Source of the DNA: Chara braunii
Taxonomy: Eukaryota; Streptophyta; Charophyceae; Charales; Characeae
DNA: 64,000 bases
Reading direction: 5' to 3'
NCBI GenBank assembly: GCA_003427395.1
Contig: BFEA01000264.1
Coordinates: forward strand, 141,267 to 205,266
The position numbers and the translations under genes were made by a program. A model generated the notes under the pieces. It was not told the origin of the DNA and did not search any database. It saw only the letters and a list, made by a program, of their open reading frames with translations. Positions within the stretch are counted from its first letter, which is position 1. Every line of letters starts with the position of its first letter. Of the stretch, positions 42,337 to 52,809 are shown piece after piece.

Positions 42337-42785
42337 AAAATAAGGGGAAAAATTGTTGACGTGCGTCTTAATGTCCTTTGCACCATCTTTCCAAATGTTC
42401 ATTGTGAGAACTGTTGGCTCCTCGATATCCTTACTGAAAAGGTGAAATCGAACATAGTCACTCGTTTCCGTATATACATTTATGTTTTCATTTCTCGGCT
42501 TCTGTTATTTATATGTATTATGTATTTCGCACGCACACCTACATAGGGCTACTGGGGAGCAAAATGTGACTGAATCCTCTGCTACAACACGGAAAGATAC
42601 ATTGCCATACTTTTTTTTTTTGTCTTTTATGCATGTAGACATTAGTGCAGCGAGGCCCATAGACTAAGAACATCGCCACACTACTATCGGACTGTGAAAA
42701 AGAGAAAACCTGCGGCGGTGTATCTTTCGATGTTTTTTTGCAGAAGATACATGTTCCATTTTGGGCATTCCGGCAATGCTGTGGC
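42335..42785. other. Unassigned AT-rich spacer
   Basis: No gene or clear repeat beyond a short T run near 42609. Confidence 0.4.
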
Positions 42786-42925
42786 ACGGCCCTGAGCTCG
42801 CTCCACTACTCTTGAAATGTGCTAGACGCCCCGGGTTGAATTGTGGGTCCCCAGCCCTTGCACTTGACTGCCAGTTTCGTAATAAACTCAGTGACTTCTT
42901 TTTTCTTTTTTTTTTCTTCAAAAAA
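42786..42925 (+). mobile_element. LINE-type 3' tail fragment
   Basis: CGCCCCGGGTTGAATTGTGG followed by GTCCCCAGCCC and GTTTCGTAATAAACTCAGTG parallels the last 80 bp of LINE A (36925-36990). A T-rich run follows where an A-rich tail would be expected. GAGCTCGCTCCACTACTCTT at about 42796 also resembles one end of the GCTCCACTACT inverted-repeat family. Confidence 0.45.
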
Positions 42926-43865
42926 TTTAACAGATTGAATGAGCTCGTAATTACAGGGAATATAGACAGTTCAAGAACAACCAGTTCTGGAACCAGCTTT
43001 CATGGGAGATCTAACCAGCCACAGGCTAACTCGCTGTCATATTTTAGCTTCAATACACATGACAAGCCGAGGAAAAGCGCCTTTGGACTGGAGTTTCGTA
43101 TAGTCAAAACCAGCGTATGACTGCGAAGATCCCCCGCCTCCGCTCCCCAGACATGAGAATACTACACAAAATAGACACTGCTACACATGTCCTCATCACT
43201 GCCGCCACTCTATTCTCGAAAGGGGGGCCGAAGATCTGCACTTTTCTTGGTCGCCCTCAGCACGTTCTGCTGTGTGAATGTTACAGTCTGCGACTTCACA
43301 CGGGCCTCCACAGGCCCGACACACCTGTTCAGGGGGACCCAGGACGGCCTAGCCAAAGGCCAGGCCTTTTTCCTTCCGGTAGGCCCTATTAGGCCAGCGG
43401 TTGGACCTCTGTATCAGCAGACCCAGGTCTGGCCCAAACGACAAACCATTTGGGCCTGGCGGTGCTCTTGAGGCTGCCGCCCGCTGGTCCGGGCTGAAGG
43501 AGGCCAGCATTGAGGCCGACCGGCCGCCGGATGGTACTTAGGCCGGTCCAGCAGCCATTCCTGCAGGTTGGAGCGAGGAGCAGCCAGGAGAACACTGCGC
43601 TATTTGGTTGAGCACAGCGCTAGGGACTGCAGCGCTAGTTTAGCGCACTGCAGTCCAGGAGGAGCGATGAGGCGAGGAGGACTTACCTGCAACCGTGGAG
43701 CGCCATAGCTCCAGCGACCTGCATCCGGACTCCCGCCGCCGCCAAGACGCCAGCTTGCATCTGCAGGTTTGGTCTGAGGCCCTCTCCATCCTCTCCTCTC
43801 CTCTCCATCTTCTTCTCTCCATCTCCATCTTCTTCTTCTTCAGACTTCTTCTTCTTCTTCTTCAG

Positions 43866-43896
<31 letters not shown>

Positions 43897-44195
43897 CTTC
43901 AGACTTCTTCTTCTTCTTCAGATTGGAGACTTGATACGAGTTGGACAGAGATCAGTGTTGGATTTCGGTGGAAAGAGGCTGTGATACTTACCGGATTCGA
44001 GACTTGGAGATTGTTGGGGTTGATACTCAGCGACATCACAAATTGGACACCGGTTACATTAGGACTCGGTACCTCCGAGATTGGTGACTTGTTGTCCACG
44101 ACATTTTGATCTTGTTTGATGACATTTTGGACTACTAATGGGTTTTGTGCCTGTTTCCGCCTGTTGGATATAGATTAACAACATGAAATGGGGTC
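42926..44195. other. Unassigned spacer with (TTC)n
   Basis: A GGCC-rich stretch occupies about 43290-43560. A CT/TTC-rich microsatellite lies at about 43795-43920. No gene recognised. Confidence 0.45.
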
Positions 44196-44560
44196 GCTGG
44201 ATCCGTTTTCCAGCAAATACAAACCACAGCACTGTCATATACATCACAGCATGGTTAGGATTTCGTGTGATTGGATTGATGACTCAGCTAAGTTTAGAGT
44301 TGCTATAGATTAGATGGACAGGGCTGCCGGACCCATTTTCCGGCACATATATTCACACCTATGCACACGGACGCTGGACCTGATTTCCAGTGGATACATT
44401 TGTCATCATTGTACAGGGACGCTGGACCCGTTTTCCAGCAGGTGTAGCTCCCCACCAATAGATGGAGCCTTCGATGCTGGGGCCTACTTACCGGGGATGC
44501 TCTTATCACCTTGTTAAGTAGGTTTCCCGTATACGAAGTTTGTTATAAAAAAAAAGAAGA
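44196..44560 (+). repeat. Four hairpins plus LINE/SINE-type 3' tail
   Basis: GCTGGATCCGTTTTCCAGC (44196-44214), GCCGGACCCATTTTCCGGC (44326-44344), GCTGGACCTGATTTCCAGT (44373-44391) and GCTGGACCCGTTTTCCAGC (44421-44439) are one hairpin with paired changes in the stem (CTGG/CCAG versus CCGG/CCGG). The last copy is followed by AGCTCCCCACCAATAGATGG and an A-rich tail at about 44547-44570. The same hairpin and tail text occur at 59270 and 63269 (+), and the hairpin occurs at about 46171-46190 (-). Confidence 0.7.
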
Positions 44561-44572
44561 AAAAAAAAAGAA

Positions 44573-44755
44573 TGTGGGTCCAATCCCCACGGCGGTCTGT
44601 GGCACTCTTGGTGTCATCCAACTGACATAGTGAGCTGGATCCTCCCAGTCGGTATCAGTAAGGTCTTCAGTCAACACGGGTCTGAGTGCGCGTGTGAGTG
44701 CGTGTGTGAGTGGGTTGCGTGTGGTGTGTGGGAGAGTGTTGGCTTTGGACACTAC
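44573..44755 (+). mobile_element. tRNA-derived SINE, 5'-truncated copy
   Basis: It starts inside a tRNA-like T-arm (GTGGGTCCAATCCCCAC, B box). It continues through the same body as the minus copy at 45826-46052: GGCACTCTTGGTG, AGCTGGATCCTCCCAGTC, AAGGTCTTCAGTCAACACGG, then GTGTGAGTG repeats and GAGAGTGTTGGCT. The A box half is missing. It directly abuts the A-rich tail of the preceding element. Confidence 0.7.
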
Positions 44756-44840
44756 CATCCAGAAGGCTGCCCATCCCCCACTTCATAAGACCTTAAAGTT
44801 TGCCAAGCTTTCTGTCTAGAACATAAAGCATGCTACCCCA

Positions 44841-45017
44841 ATGGCTGCGTCCCCGCGTCCGCGTCATGTCGAAACGGAAAACGCTCAAGTGCAGGTTCCC
44901 ACAGAAAGTGAAAAGGTGCATCCGTTCCTATGAATAGCAACGGATGCATCTGGCCACTTTTTGGGGAAGATTCGTGTTTGTTTTGTTCGTTTGGACACAG
45001 TGGTGTGGAGAGGCCCT
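44841..45017. mobile_element. Inverted-repeat element with a central GATGCATCCGTT hairpin
   Basis: The right end (reverse complement GAGGGCCTCTCCACACCACT) is well preserved and the left end is decayed. A central palindrome, TGCATCCGTT...AACGGATGCA, lies at 44918-44949. The core text around the palindrome matches 56350-56405 closely, so the two are one family. Confidence 0.55.
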
Positions 45018-45825
45018 CAGACTCCGAAATCACAAGACATATCAGGCCAACAGAGCATTTTCTCGGAAGACCCAGAAACTTTCCACTGCAACTGTGAGGG
45101 TATTGCATGCAGTCTGCATTGGGTTGTGGTCCCAACTCCTGGAGTATCCCTACTACCGGTGCTTAACAAATTCTACTTTTGTCCCTGTCAGTTCNGAAAC
45201 TAATCTAATTTGGTCCCTGTCCCGATCTCTGTCATTTTACTCTGTAACTACGCCTATTTCTGTTCCGCACCTCTCCTGAGACAGAAGCACAGGACAAGAA
45301 CAGAGCTAGCACACTTACACAGACCCAGGGCCTCGCCACACCCCTCCGGAAATAGCTGTGTTCTGGAATGCCAGCATAGCCACATATGCTCTCGGATTCA
45401 GCTACTGAAAGTGAGTTCGAGAGAGCTGTCAGAGAAGCAGGCCCCAGACTCCCAGAGTACTCGTCATCTTCACCACTTTCTTTCTTTTTTTCTTTCTTTT
45501 TTTTCTTTTTTTTTCCTCTCACCTCACATATCTTTCTTTTAACTGGCGTTCTGCCATGTCATGGAACATATCTTTCTTTTCACTACCTACCACTACTCCT
45601 GAGGCTATACAGGGGACCCCTGCAAGCATAGCTTTCTACCTCTCTTCAGTGAAGGGAGGTTACCTCTCTCCGTCGTTGGAGAGGGGTAAGGGCATGTTTG
45701 CCCCTTTGCCCTAGCGTTTTAGGGTGCAGGGTTGGGGCTGCCAGTGGGGGCCCGGCTAACACAAGGACCGAGCATTTTGCCGGTAACTGTGCCTCCCTAT
45801 TCACCTTCCCCCACCCCCATCGAGT
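45018..45825. other. Unassigned spacer
   Basis: T/C-rich patches near 45478-45540. GGGCCTCGCCACACCCCTCC at about 45327 is a lone end of the GCCACACC inverted-repeat family. No gene. Confidence 0.4.
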
Positions 45826-46052
45826 AACAGTAGTGTCTACAGCCAACACTCTCCCACACACCACACTCAACCCACTCACACACGCACTCACACCCGTGTT
45901 GGCTGAAGACCTTACTCATATGGACTGGGAGGATCCAGCTGACTATCTCAGTTGGTTGGCACCAAGAGTGCTACAGGCGGCCATGGGGATTGAACCCACA
46001 ACCTCCTGAATGCCACTTGCGTGCCTAACCAATTGAGCTAGGCCGCTGGATC
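45826..46052 (-). mobile_element. tRNA-derived SINE, copy with full tRNA head
   Basis: On the minus strand the head begins at 46052. The A box is TAGCTCAATTGGTTAG (about 46025-46040) and the B box GGGTTCAATCCCC (about 45986-45998). The T-arm pairs GTGGG/CCCAT and the acceptor-like ends pair GCGGCC/GGCCGC. About 150 bp of body follows, matching the plus copy at 44573-44755. It would be transcribed by RNA polymerase III and mobilised by a LINE. The D-arm is imperfect, so it is not a functional tRNA gene. No terminal T-run or A-tail is clear. Confidence 0.8.
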
Positions 46053-46195
46053 TTTTTTTTTGTTTTTTTTTTGAGAAAATGTCACTTTTTATTCCAAAAA
46101 AATAAATAAAAAAAATGGTGGCTGAGTCCTGGGATCTCACAATTCAACCCGGAGTCACCAAGCACCTTGCTGGAAACCGGGTCCAGCGTCCCAGG
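46053..46195 (-). mobile_element. LINE-type 3' tail on the minus strand
   Basis: Read on the minus strand: the hairpin GCTGGACCCGGTTTCCAGC, then GTGACTCCGGGTTGAATTGT as in the LINE A tail, then an A-rich tail directly followed by the SINE head. It combines the two tail motifs that occur separately elsewhere. Confidence 0.6.
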
Positions 46196-47348
46196 ACCCC
46201 TCTACTGTCAACATAAATAAAACTTCTCAAAAACGAACTTGAAGCTCAATCATAAAAGGTGGCGGAACTAAGAAAGATATAACTACTCAAATCCTTCAGC
46301 CAGTGAATATCTAAAAACATTTTAAACATTCTAGTACCTGATCACAGCCCTAAAGCTAAACTCAAAGTCGAACTACCTTTGCTACAGTTCGAGTTTGGTT
46401 CCTATCCTAATGATACCAACTGGAAGGAATAGCACTCCCACCACCACCGGTGGCACTCACACTGCCTCCTTAGTGCCGCTACCCATCAAATTGTATATAA
46501 AGCTTGAATCATCCACTACAACTGCAGCACCTATATGCAATCCCTAGAATACCAACCAAGTCTACACTTAGAAAACAGCAGATCCAAAACAAATATGCGA
46601 CCACTAGTTTGTCCCCGGAACGATATCCCCATCAACTTTCTCTTCAAAGCTTTTCCCCTTAGACTGCTTACAGACTGCTTACTATGCTGTCCAACAAACT
46701 GCAAAGAGCCTGAGTTGCCATGACGGGTTTCCCACCACGCACCCTTGGATCTTTGTGAGTAGAGCAATCGCAATGGGTACAACTCAAGTTTGCTCTTCAC
46801 CGGTTCTCTCCTACCACCTAACCAGTAGCGTTCCCACCGCCACCATTACACTCTCACTGCTCATGGTAGCGCGGCTGCTGATATCTCCAAGGGATTCACC
46901 CTGAACCACACTGGAACAGTCCCTACACTGTTCATCGTAAACAGCTGCGCAAATACAGTCAGACCGAACTTAAGAAAATGTATGGCAGTAGTTCCTCCCG
47001 TCCTCACGAGCCAAAGAGGCACACTAAAGGCAACTGGGACCTGTTTTAACCTTTCACGGGTAGCTTCACTCATCCTGCGCGGCCCCCTACCAACCACAAG
47101 CTCTGGAAATACAAACACAAAAACACGCATTTATACCAAGATTTAAATGATAAGCAGTGAGCCTAAAGGCTGTCTAAAGATCTCAGAATATCTCCAGTAA
47201 TGAGGTATGACAAGCCCACTGTCTGCTGTCCCCTGGTCTTCACCACTTTGAAGAAACCTCGGGCCGGAGTCCGCTGTCCGCTGGTCTTCACAGTCCGGAG
47301 TGGACCGTGAAGGAGAAGTTGAGATGACATCATCATCCCAAGCAGACT
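46196..47348. other. Unassigned spacer, possible non-coding part of a minus-strand element
   Basis: No ORF has recognisable content. Two related strings, AGCACTCCCACCACCACCGG near 46430 and AGCGTTCCCACCGCCACCAT near 46827, each followed by CTCACTGC-type text, hint at an old internal repeat. Confidence 0.35.
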
Positions 47349-47474
47349 ATGGGCCTCTCCACACCCCTCTCGAAATGTGAAAAAGACAAAATTGAGGCGG
47401 TTGCATCTGGCCATGTTGTAGCAGGAACTTCATTCTCATTTTGTACATTTCGAGACTGGTGTGGCGATGCCCTA
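47349..47474. mobile_element. Inverted-repeat element (MITE-like), GGGCCTCTCCACACC family
   Basis: The left end GGGCCTCTCCACACCCCTCT and the right end, reverse complement GGGCATCGCCACACCAGTCT, are followed on both sides by CGAAATGT. This gives terminal inverted repeats of about 28 bp around a core of about 70 bp. Confidence 0.65.
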
Positions 47475-47522
47475 TATCGTCATCCCAAGCAGGGATGACT
47501 GGCGTGGTCTTTGAGGGGCGCA

Positions 47523-47706
47523 GTGCATGTATCAACACATGTATGACTTCCTCCTCCTCCTGCTGATTGTCCACACCGACGCATTCATTATCATTATCAT
47601 TGTCATTATGATCATTGTTTTGTGCATGTATCAACACATGTACTACTTCCTTCCCTGCTGATTGTCCGCACCGACGCAATCATTATCATTATCATTGTCA
47701 TTGTTT
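47523..47706. repeat. Tandem duplication with a period of 99 bp
   Basis: GTGCATGTATCAACACATGT starts at 47523 and again at 47622. Each is followed by CCTGCTGATTGTCC.CACCGACGCA and (ATTATC)-like repeats. Confidence 0.7.
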
Positions 47707-47860
47707 TGCTTGCATCGCTCGGAGGTTCCAGCATAGAGCCAGATTTTGTCTTTGATGAGTTTTATGTCAGCCTGCATTCGTCCCGAAGTTGCGTCTGCCA
47801 GTTTTGGAAGCTCAAGAGTGCCCAGTTGGAGAGCCCCGTATGGTGATGGGAACTGTCCAT

Positions 47861-47963
47861 CCGGGGCAAGGTCCCACTAGCGCATATTAGGAGATTTCGG
47901 CCGTTGATCTTGCTATCTACGGTCAGTATCTCTTAATTCGTGCAAGTGGGACCTAGCCCCGGG
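47861..47963. mobile_element. Inverted-repeat element, CCNGGGGC family, about 103 bp
   Basis: The left end CCGGGGCAAGGTCCCACTAG and the right end, reverse complement CCGGGGCTAGGTCCCACTTG, flank a short core. Confidence 0.7.
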
Positions 47964-48067
47964 ATTCCACAGATTTCAGAACTCGAGAGCATTTCCGAAA
48001 AAAGTTTCCCATTTGACAAATTTCAGACTCAGCCAGCATCCCTATAGGGCCTCGCCACACCACTCCA

Positions 48068-48185
48068 GATAAGGTTGGCCTCGAGACCATTTCCTATAAG
48101 GTTGGCCTCGAGAGCATTTCCTATAAGGTTGGCCTCAAGACAAATTTCAGTCCGATAAGGTTGGCCTCGAGAGCATTTCCTATAA
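48068..48185. repeat. 27-bp minisatellite, four units
   Basis: ATAAGGTTGGCCTCGAGA plus GCATTTCCT is repeated four times, the third unit with an altered end. GGCCTCGCCACACCACTCCA just before it is a lone end of the GCCACACC family. Confidence 0.8.
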
Positions 48186-48560
48186 GTTTTGACGCTGCCA
48201 GACCAACCTGGCAAAACACAGCAAACAGTAGCCTGGCCAGACCAACCTGGCAGACATCACAGAACCGCACGGCCCCACTCGAGCTCCTACTTAAGAGACG
48301 GCCCCCCATGGCCCTATTCTGGGTCCGGGGCCTACCACGAAACCTCAAGGCATGTAGAGCTACCGAGTGGCAGGTAGGATCCGCATTGTGTTCAAGCCCA
48401 CCCTTTGACCCAACTCCCACTTGACACCCATTACCCACCAACTACAACGATTATTCCAATCCCTCTTCCTAACCTAGTTCCTAATACCCAAACATATCCC
48501 GACTGAAGGGTCTGCTCTCCAAGGGGACCATTCCCTAATTCCCTGATCTTCTTCTGCAGA
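48186..48560 (-). other. Possible 3' UTR of LINE B
   Basis: Sequence beyond the ORF2 stop on the minus strand. No T-run on the plus strand marks a poly-A tail, so the 3' end is not defined. GGCCAGACCAACCTGGCA is partly duplicated near 48198 and 48237. Confidence 0.35.
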
Positions 48561-51500
48561 TTACTCTGCCCTTAACCATGGGGATAGTACCAGTTTCCCA
48601 GTTGAGGCTGAGACAGCTGCCAACCGATTATTCTTAGCCCATGAACGCAGGAACCACAATCTTGCCCTGTAGCGACCTGGTTCAGTCTTCGATAAGACTT
48701 TCTTCCTCCAGTCCACCGATATCATGCGTCGGAGTGAAGCCTTCATGCCGCACTTCAGTTCAGCGTCCGAGAAGTACTTGCCTTGGAATAGCACAGAGTT
48801 CCTCTCCTTCCAGATCCACCAAATCACAAGTGCTCGGATTGTTGCTGCCACGTACCCCCACCCCTTCCCACTTTTCAGTGGGTGCCCAAGCTGCCCCGTT
48901 ATTGCCCATTCCAAATCCCATTCAACCTCTGCAGACCCACCCAACTCCTTCCAGTGATGCGACCACCACTTCCAAATCCGGAATGAGAGGGGGCATGTGC
49001 CCCACAGATGCTCAGTGTCCTCAGGTTGACGGTCGCATCTGACGCACCTTACGTCCACGTTCATCCCTCTTCTGAACAATGCTACCGCATCCAACGGGGC
49101 CGCATTGGTTATCAGCCACACTACAAAGGCGGCTTTCTTATTCGGCGATCTCCGACACACCTTCCATTTTTCTTTGTAATATTCCACAGACAAAATTGAG
49201 CCTGTGCAAGACTCGGGAATAGCCTCCTGTATCTTCCGAGAAGAACTTCCTTCCAATCTTTGTATGCCCATGCCCAGTTTGGAGGTGTATTGATAGATTG
49301 TCGGCTGGCCCCTTAGCTTAGACCACCCAACTAGGCCGATATCCAAACGCATCAGCCTGATTGGGATGCCATTAAGCTGTAGGACCGGTTGAGGTGTCCC
49401 AGCCGCAGAGAACTGCAGGAAGACCCTGACTTCCTCCATTAGGCCAGGGTTGACAAACACCCGTTCCTCTTCGAGAGCCAGCGTGTTTTGGCTAATGCCT
49501 TCTTTCGTTTGCCTTTCCCACACTTCGAACTTTCCTTGGTCCACTTGTTTATAGACTTGCAGGGCCCCTCCCACGCTGAGCACAGGTCGATACCACTGGC
49601 CTGTAGCTGTTCCGTTTTCCAACATTTGCTTCCAATCCGCCGGTATGGCTTGTATTAATGCATCCTTCCTCGCTTCCACATGCCACAATCTTCCAAGTTT
49701 GCTCCTCAAATCCTCTGTACTCCTCCAAGTCTTTCGTGACTCATCCCACAAATCCTCAACCCTCAACACTCCTCTTTCCACCCAAGCTCTACCGAAGTTA
49801 CCTCTCCTTGATATTGCGAAGGAATACCCTTCCTGGTTCTTAACCCAGCGGTTCTCGAATAAAGGTTGACACAAAACTTCATCCCGTGTTCGTGGTTCTC
49901 TGGTGGGGCCTGGTGCCAGTGTCTGCCATGCCTGAATAACCCCTTGCCAAAATATGGACTTCGGCCTCCGTCGCCGATACGCTGGGGACGACATCAACAT
50001 CCACACATCCTCTCCATTGCTCAGGCCCTAGTCCTTGACCAAGATGTATTCCGCCGGAGCCACCCAGCTGCGCTCCTCCGTGTCTGTAACCGTCTTGACC
50101 GACCATTTGGAAACAAGGGTCTTGTTTTGGCGTATAGGGTCCAGCACTGCCAGACCTCCTTCCTCCTGTACCGCCGTAATCTTATCCCAGGATAGCTTAG
50201 ACATGTGACCTTGCCCTTCCTCCGCTTCAGGTTTCCTGATGTACTTGGAAGCCGCCACTCTGATGGATTGTGCACCCTTCTTCCCCTGGGGTCTGATCGT
50301 CCCCGCGTACCATAGCTGAGAGAAAACTGTTGCGTTCACAATTAGGGCCCTCCCGAACAGAGAGAGATCGTGGATTGTTTTCCATTTTTGTAACCTCTGC
50401 TCCACTTTTCCCACCAAGATCTTGTCTTGTGTCTCAGCACAGTTCTGCAAAGAAACTTGCACCCCTAAAAATATTTCAGAAGAGTCAGCATGGATCTTTT
50501 TCATCCCAAAGTCCACACAGATCTCATACTAGTCTAGCAAAAAAAACACTGACTTTGACCAGTTAACTTGAGCCTCACAGAGAGCACAATACTCTACCAA
50601 TGTCTCTCGTACCGCCTGCAGAGAGTTGGTTGTGTTCCTAGAGACTATGGTGAGGTCGTCTGCCAAAGCGCTACCTTTGAATTGCTGTTGATATCGGGTT
50701 CTCAGCCCAATAATGTAGGGATTCCTCCTCACATTGTTGAGTAGCACATCCATCTGCAGTACTAACAGCAAAGGCGCTAACAGACAGCCTTGTCGAAGAG
50801 ATTGAGTCAAGGGGAAGGATGGTGAAATCCTACCGTTAATCATCACGAAGGCTGAGGCGTGAAAATACATCGCTTTTATCCAATTGTCGAAATTTGGACC
50901 TAGCCCCATGTGCCGAAAGGTTGTCATGATAAAGGTCCAGCAGGTAACCCTATCATAGGCTTTCTCTAAATCTAGGAGAAGGACCGTCGCCTCATCCGTG
51001 ATAATCTCCATTGATTCAATCATTGTAAGAATGTTGTCTAGGATTGATCTACCTTTCGCAAATGCGCCCTGGTTGACCCCCACCAAGTGAGGTAAATATA
51101 ATGTCAGTCTAATCGCCAAGGTTTTTGCCAACAGTTTGTAGACAATGTTCAACAGGGAGATTTTGCGGATGTGACTTTTATCCCCTTTCTTGTAAAGGAG
51201 CGCAATGATCCCCTTCGTCATGCTAGGAGGGAGTCTCACCCCTATTAGTGCCTCATTGTAAATCTGAACTAGGTCGTTACAAAAAAGGGTCCAAAATTGG
51301 AGAAAAAATTCAATAGGCAGGCCGTCTTCGCCCGGGGCCTTACCATTAGCCATTTGATTGGTTGCATGCAGCAATTCCTCAGAGGAGATTGGCCTATCCA
51401 GTGCTAATCTACCCTCCATTGGAATGCGTTGATTTGTGGCATCCCAAAAAGTTAAGGATAGCGACAGGTCCGAGTCTGTCTCTTCCGGGGGTCTGCGTGA

Positions 51501-52809
51501 TGTCAGGATGTCGCAAAAGTACGTCACTGCGTAGTTACACATACCTGCTGTGTCAGTGCACTTGCGCAGGTTCGGGTCGAAGGGGTGTGCAAGTTCTTTC
51601 ATTATTCGATGCTGAGTGGACTGCCTGTTTACTAATGCGAATGTTTCCTTGGACATGCAGTTCAGTTTCGCCATTTCCTCTACTTTGCAACAATCCTGCC
51701 ATTTTTTCTGTCTTTGGATTTGTATTCCCTCCCATTTGGATAGCCACCTGCTCCTTTCCCTTGTCCAGAAAACATTTGACACTGGGTGTGTACCTAACTC
51801 TGCCTCCGCCTCTTCAATCTTTTCCTTACAGGTGCGTTCCTCACTCTTCCTCTTATAAGCCTTCATGACAGACAATGCTGTCAGCCCTTTAGACACAATT
51901 TGTAGGTCTGTGATGAGCCATTCCCCCTTTGTCGGAAACCAATCTTTAGTGAGCTGTCGTGCTGAGTTCTGATCCTGAACCCACTGGGCTATGTCTGGGT
52001 CATTCAGGTTTTCCGTATTCAACCTGAAATAACCTCGTTCTCGATCAAAGCACGGACCTGGAGCAAACCTAGCACACAAAGGGTAGTGATCCGACATAGA
52101 CTGTATTTCCACACTCACTGAAAGCAAAGATTCCCAAGCTGCTGCTCGGACAAAAAACATGTTTATTATGCGTTGACTTTTGAGGTTGGTAATTATCTGT
52201 GTCGGGGTTGTGGGCACCCGCCTCGCGGGGTGCCAAGTGAAACCTTGTTCGTTAGGGTGTGTTATCCGGTAGGCATCCACCAAGCCAAGCTTCTCCAGTA
52301 AGGACATTAAAATTTTTGCGTCCGTACGAATTGGTCTCGCTGTCAGAGTGTCTATCCCCGGGGTCAGGACTGTGTTCCAATCCCCGGCCAGGATAAGGTT
52401 ATCCACGTCTGGGATCGCTTCTTCGAGCTCCATTAAAAACCGTAGCCGCTCACTTTTGTCAGATGGGGCATACACACTCATCACTGCCCATGACTCATCA
52501 GTTATAATGCCTTTGACCCAGACCCAACGCCCCCAGTTATCTATGCACTCATCCACCCATTCGAAGTCCAAATCACGATGGATCAGGATCGTCGTTCCCC
52601 CCTTTGTTCCATTTGCTGGAGCCCACAGCTGCGGACCTTCCCACCATCTGCCTAACTTGGTTATCTTTTCCGAGCCCAACTTCGTTTCTTGTAGGCAGAT
52701 AATTTGTCTTTTGCGAGTGAATCCAAGACTTGAGGCGCCCTCGTTTCTCCCTACCATTCCTGTCACCCAGACCCCTCACATTCCACGAGATCAATCGTAT
52801 CTGATTCAT
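48561..52809 (-). pseudogene. LINE B ORF2 (endonuclease-reverse transcriptase), broken
   Basis: The start codon is at 52809-52807 and overlaps the ORF1 stop as ATGA. Endonuclease motifs in order: LISWNVRGLGD, CLQETKLGS, SVYAPSD, GDWNT (about 52375), SDHYP. Reverse transcriptase: GKAPGEDGLPIEFF, NIVYKLLAKTLA, LLDLEKAYDRV, LRQGCLLAPLL and ALADDLT at about 50650-50670. The C-terminal zinc region is VRCVRCDRQPEDTEHLWGTC followed by PLSFRIWKWW. One frameshift lies near 52690-52710, between the first 50 residues and the rest. The remaining frame is continuous over about 1400 codons apart from TAG at 50529-50531 and TAG at 50028-50030. It is homologous to LINE A and LINE C ORF2, and better preserved than LINE A. 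Confidence 0.9.

Noticed and set aside
41721-42402. Frames of about 200 codons across the second N gap, with Ser-Leu or Arg-Glu repeats
   Set aside because: Artifacts of the gap plus the (CT)n, (CG)n and (TG)n microsatellites.
45985-46045. Functional tRNA gene on the minus strand
   Set aside because: A and B boxes are present, but the D and anticodon arms do not fold properly and the sequence continues into a SINE body that is repeated nearby.
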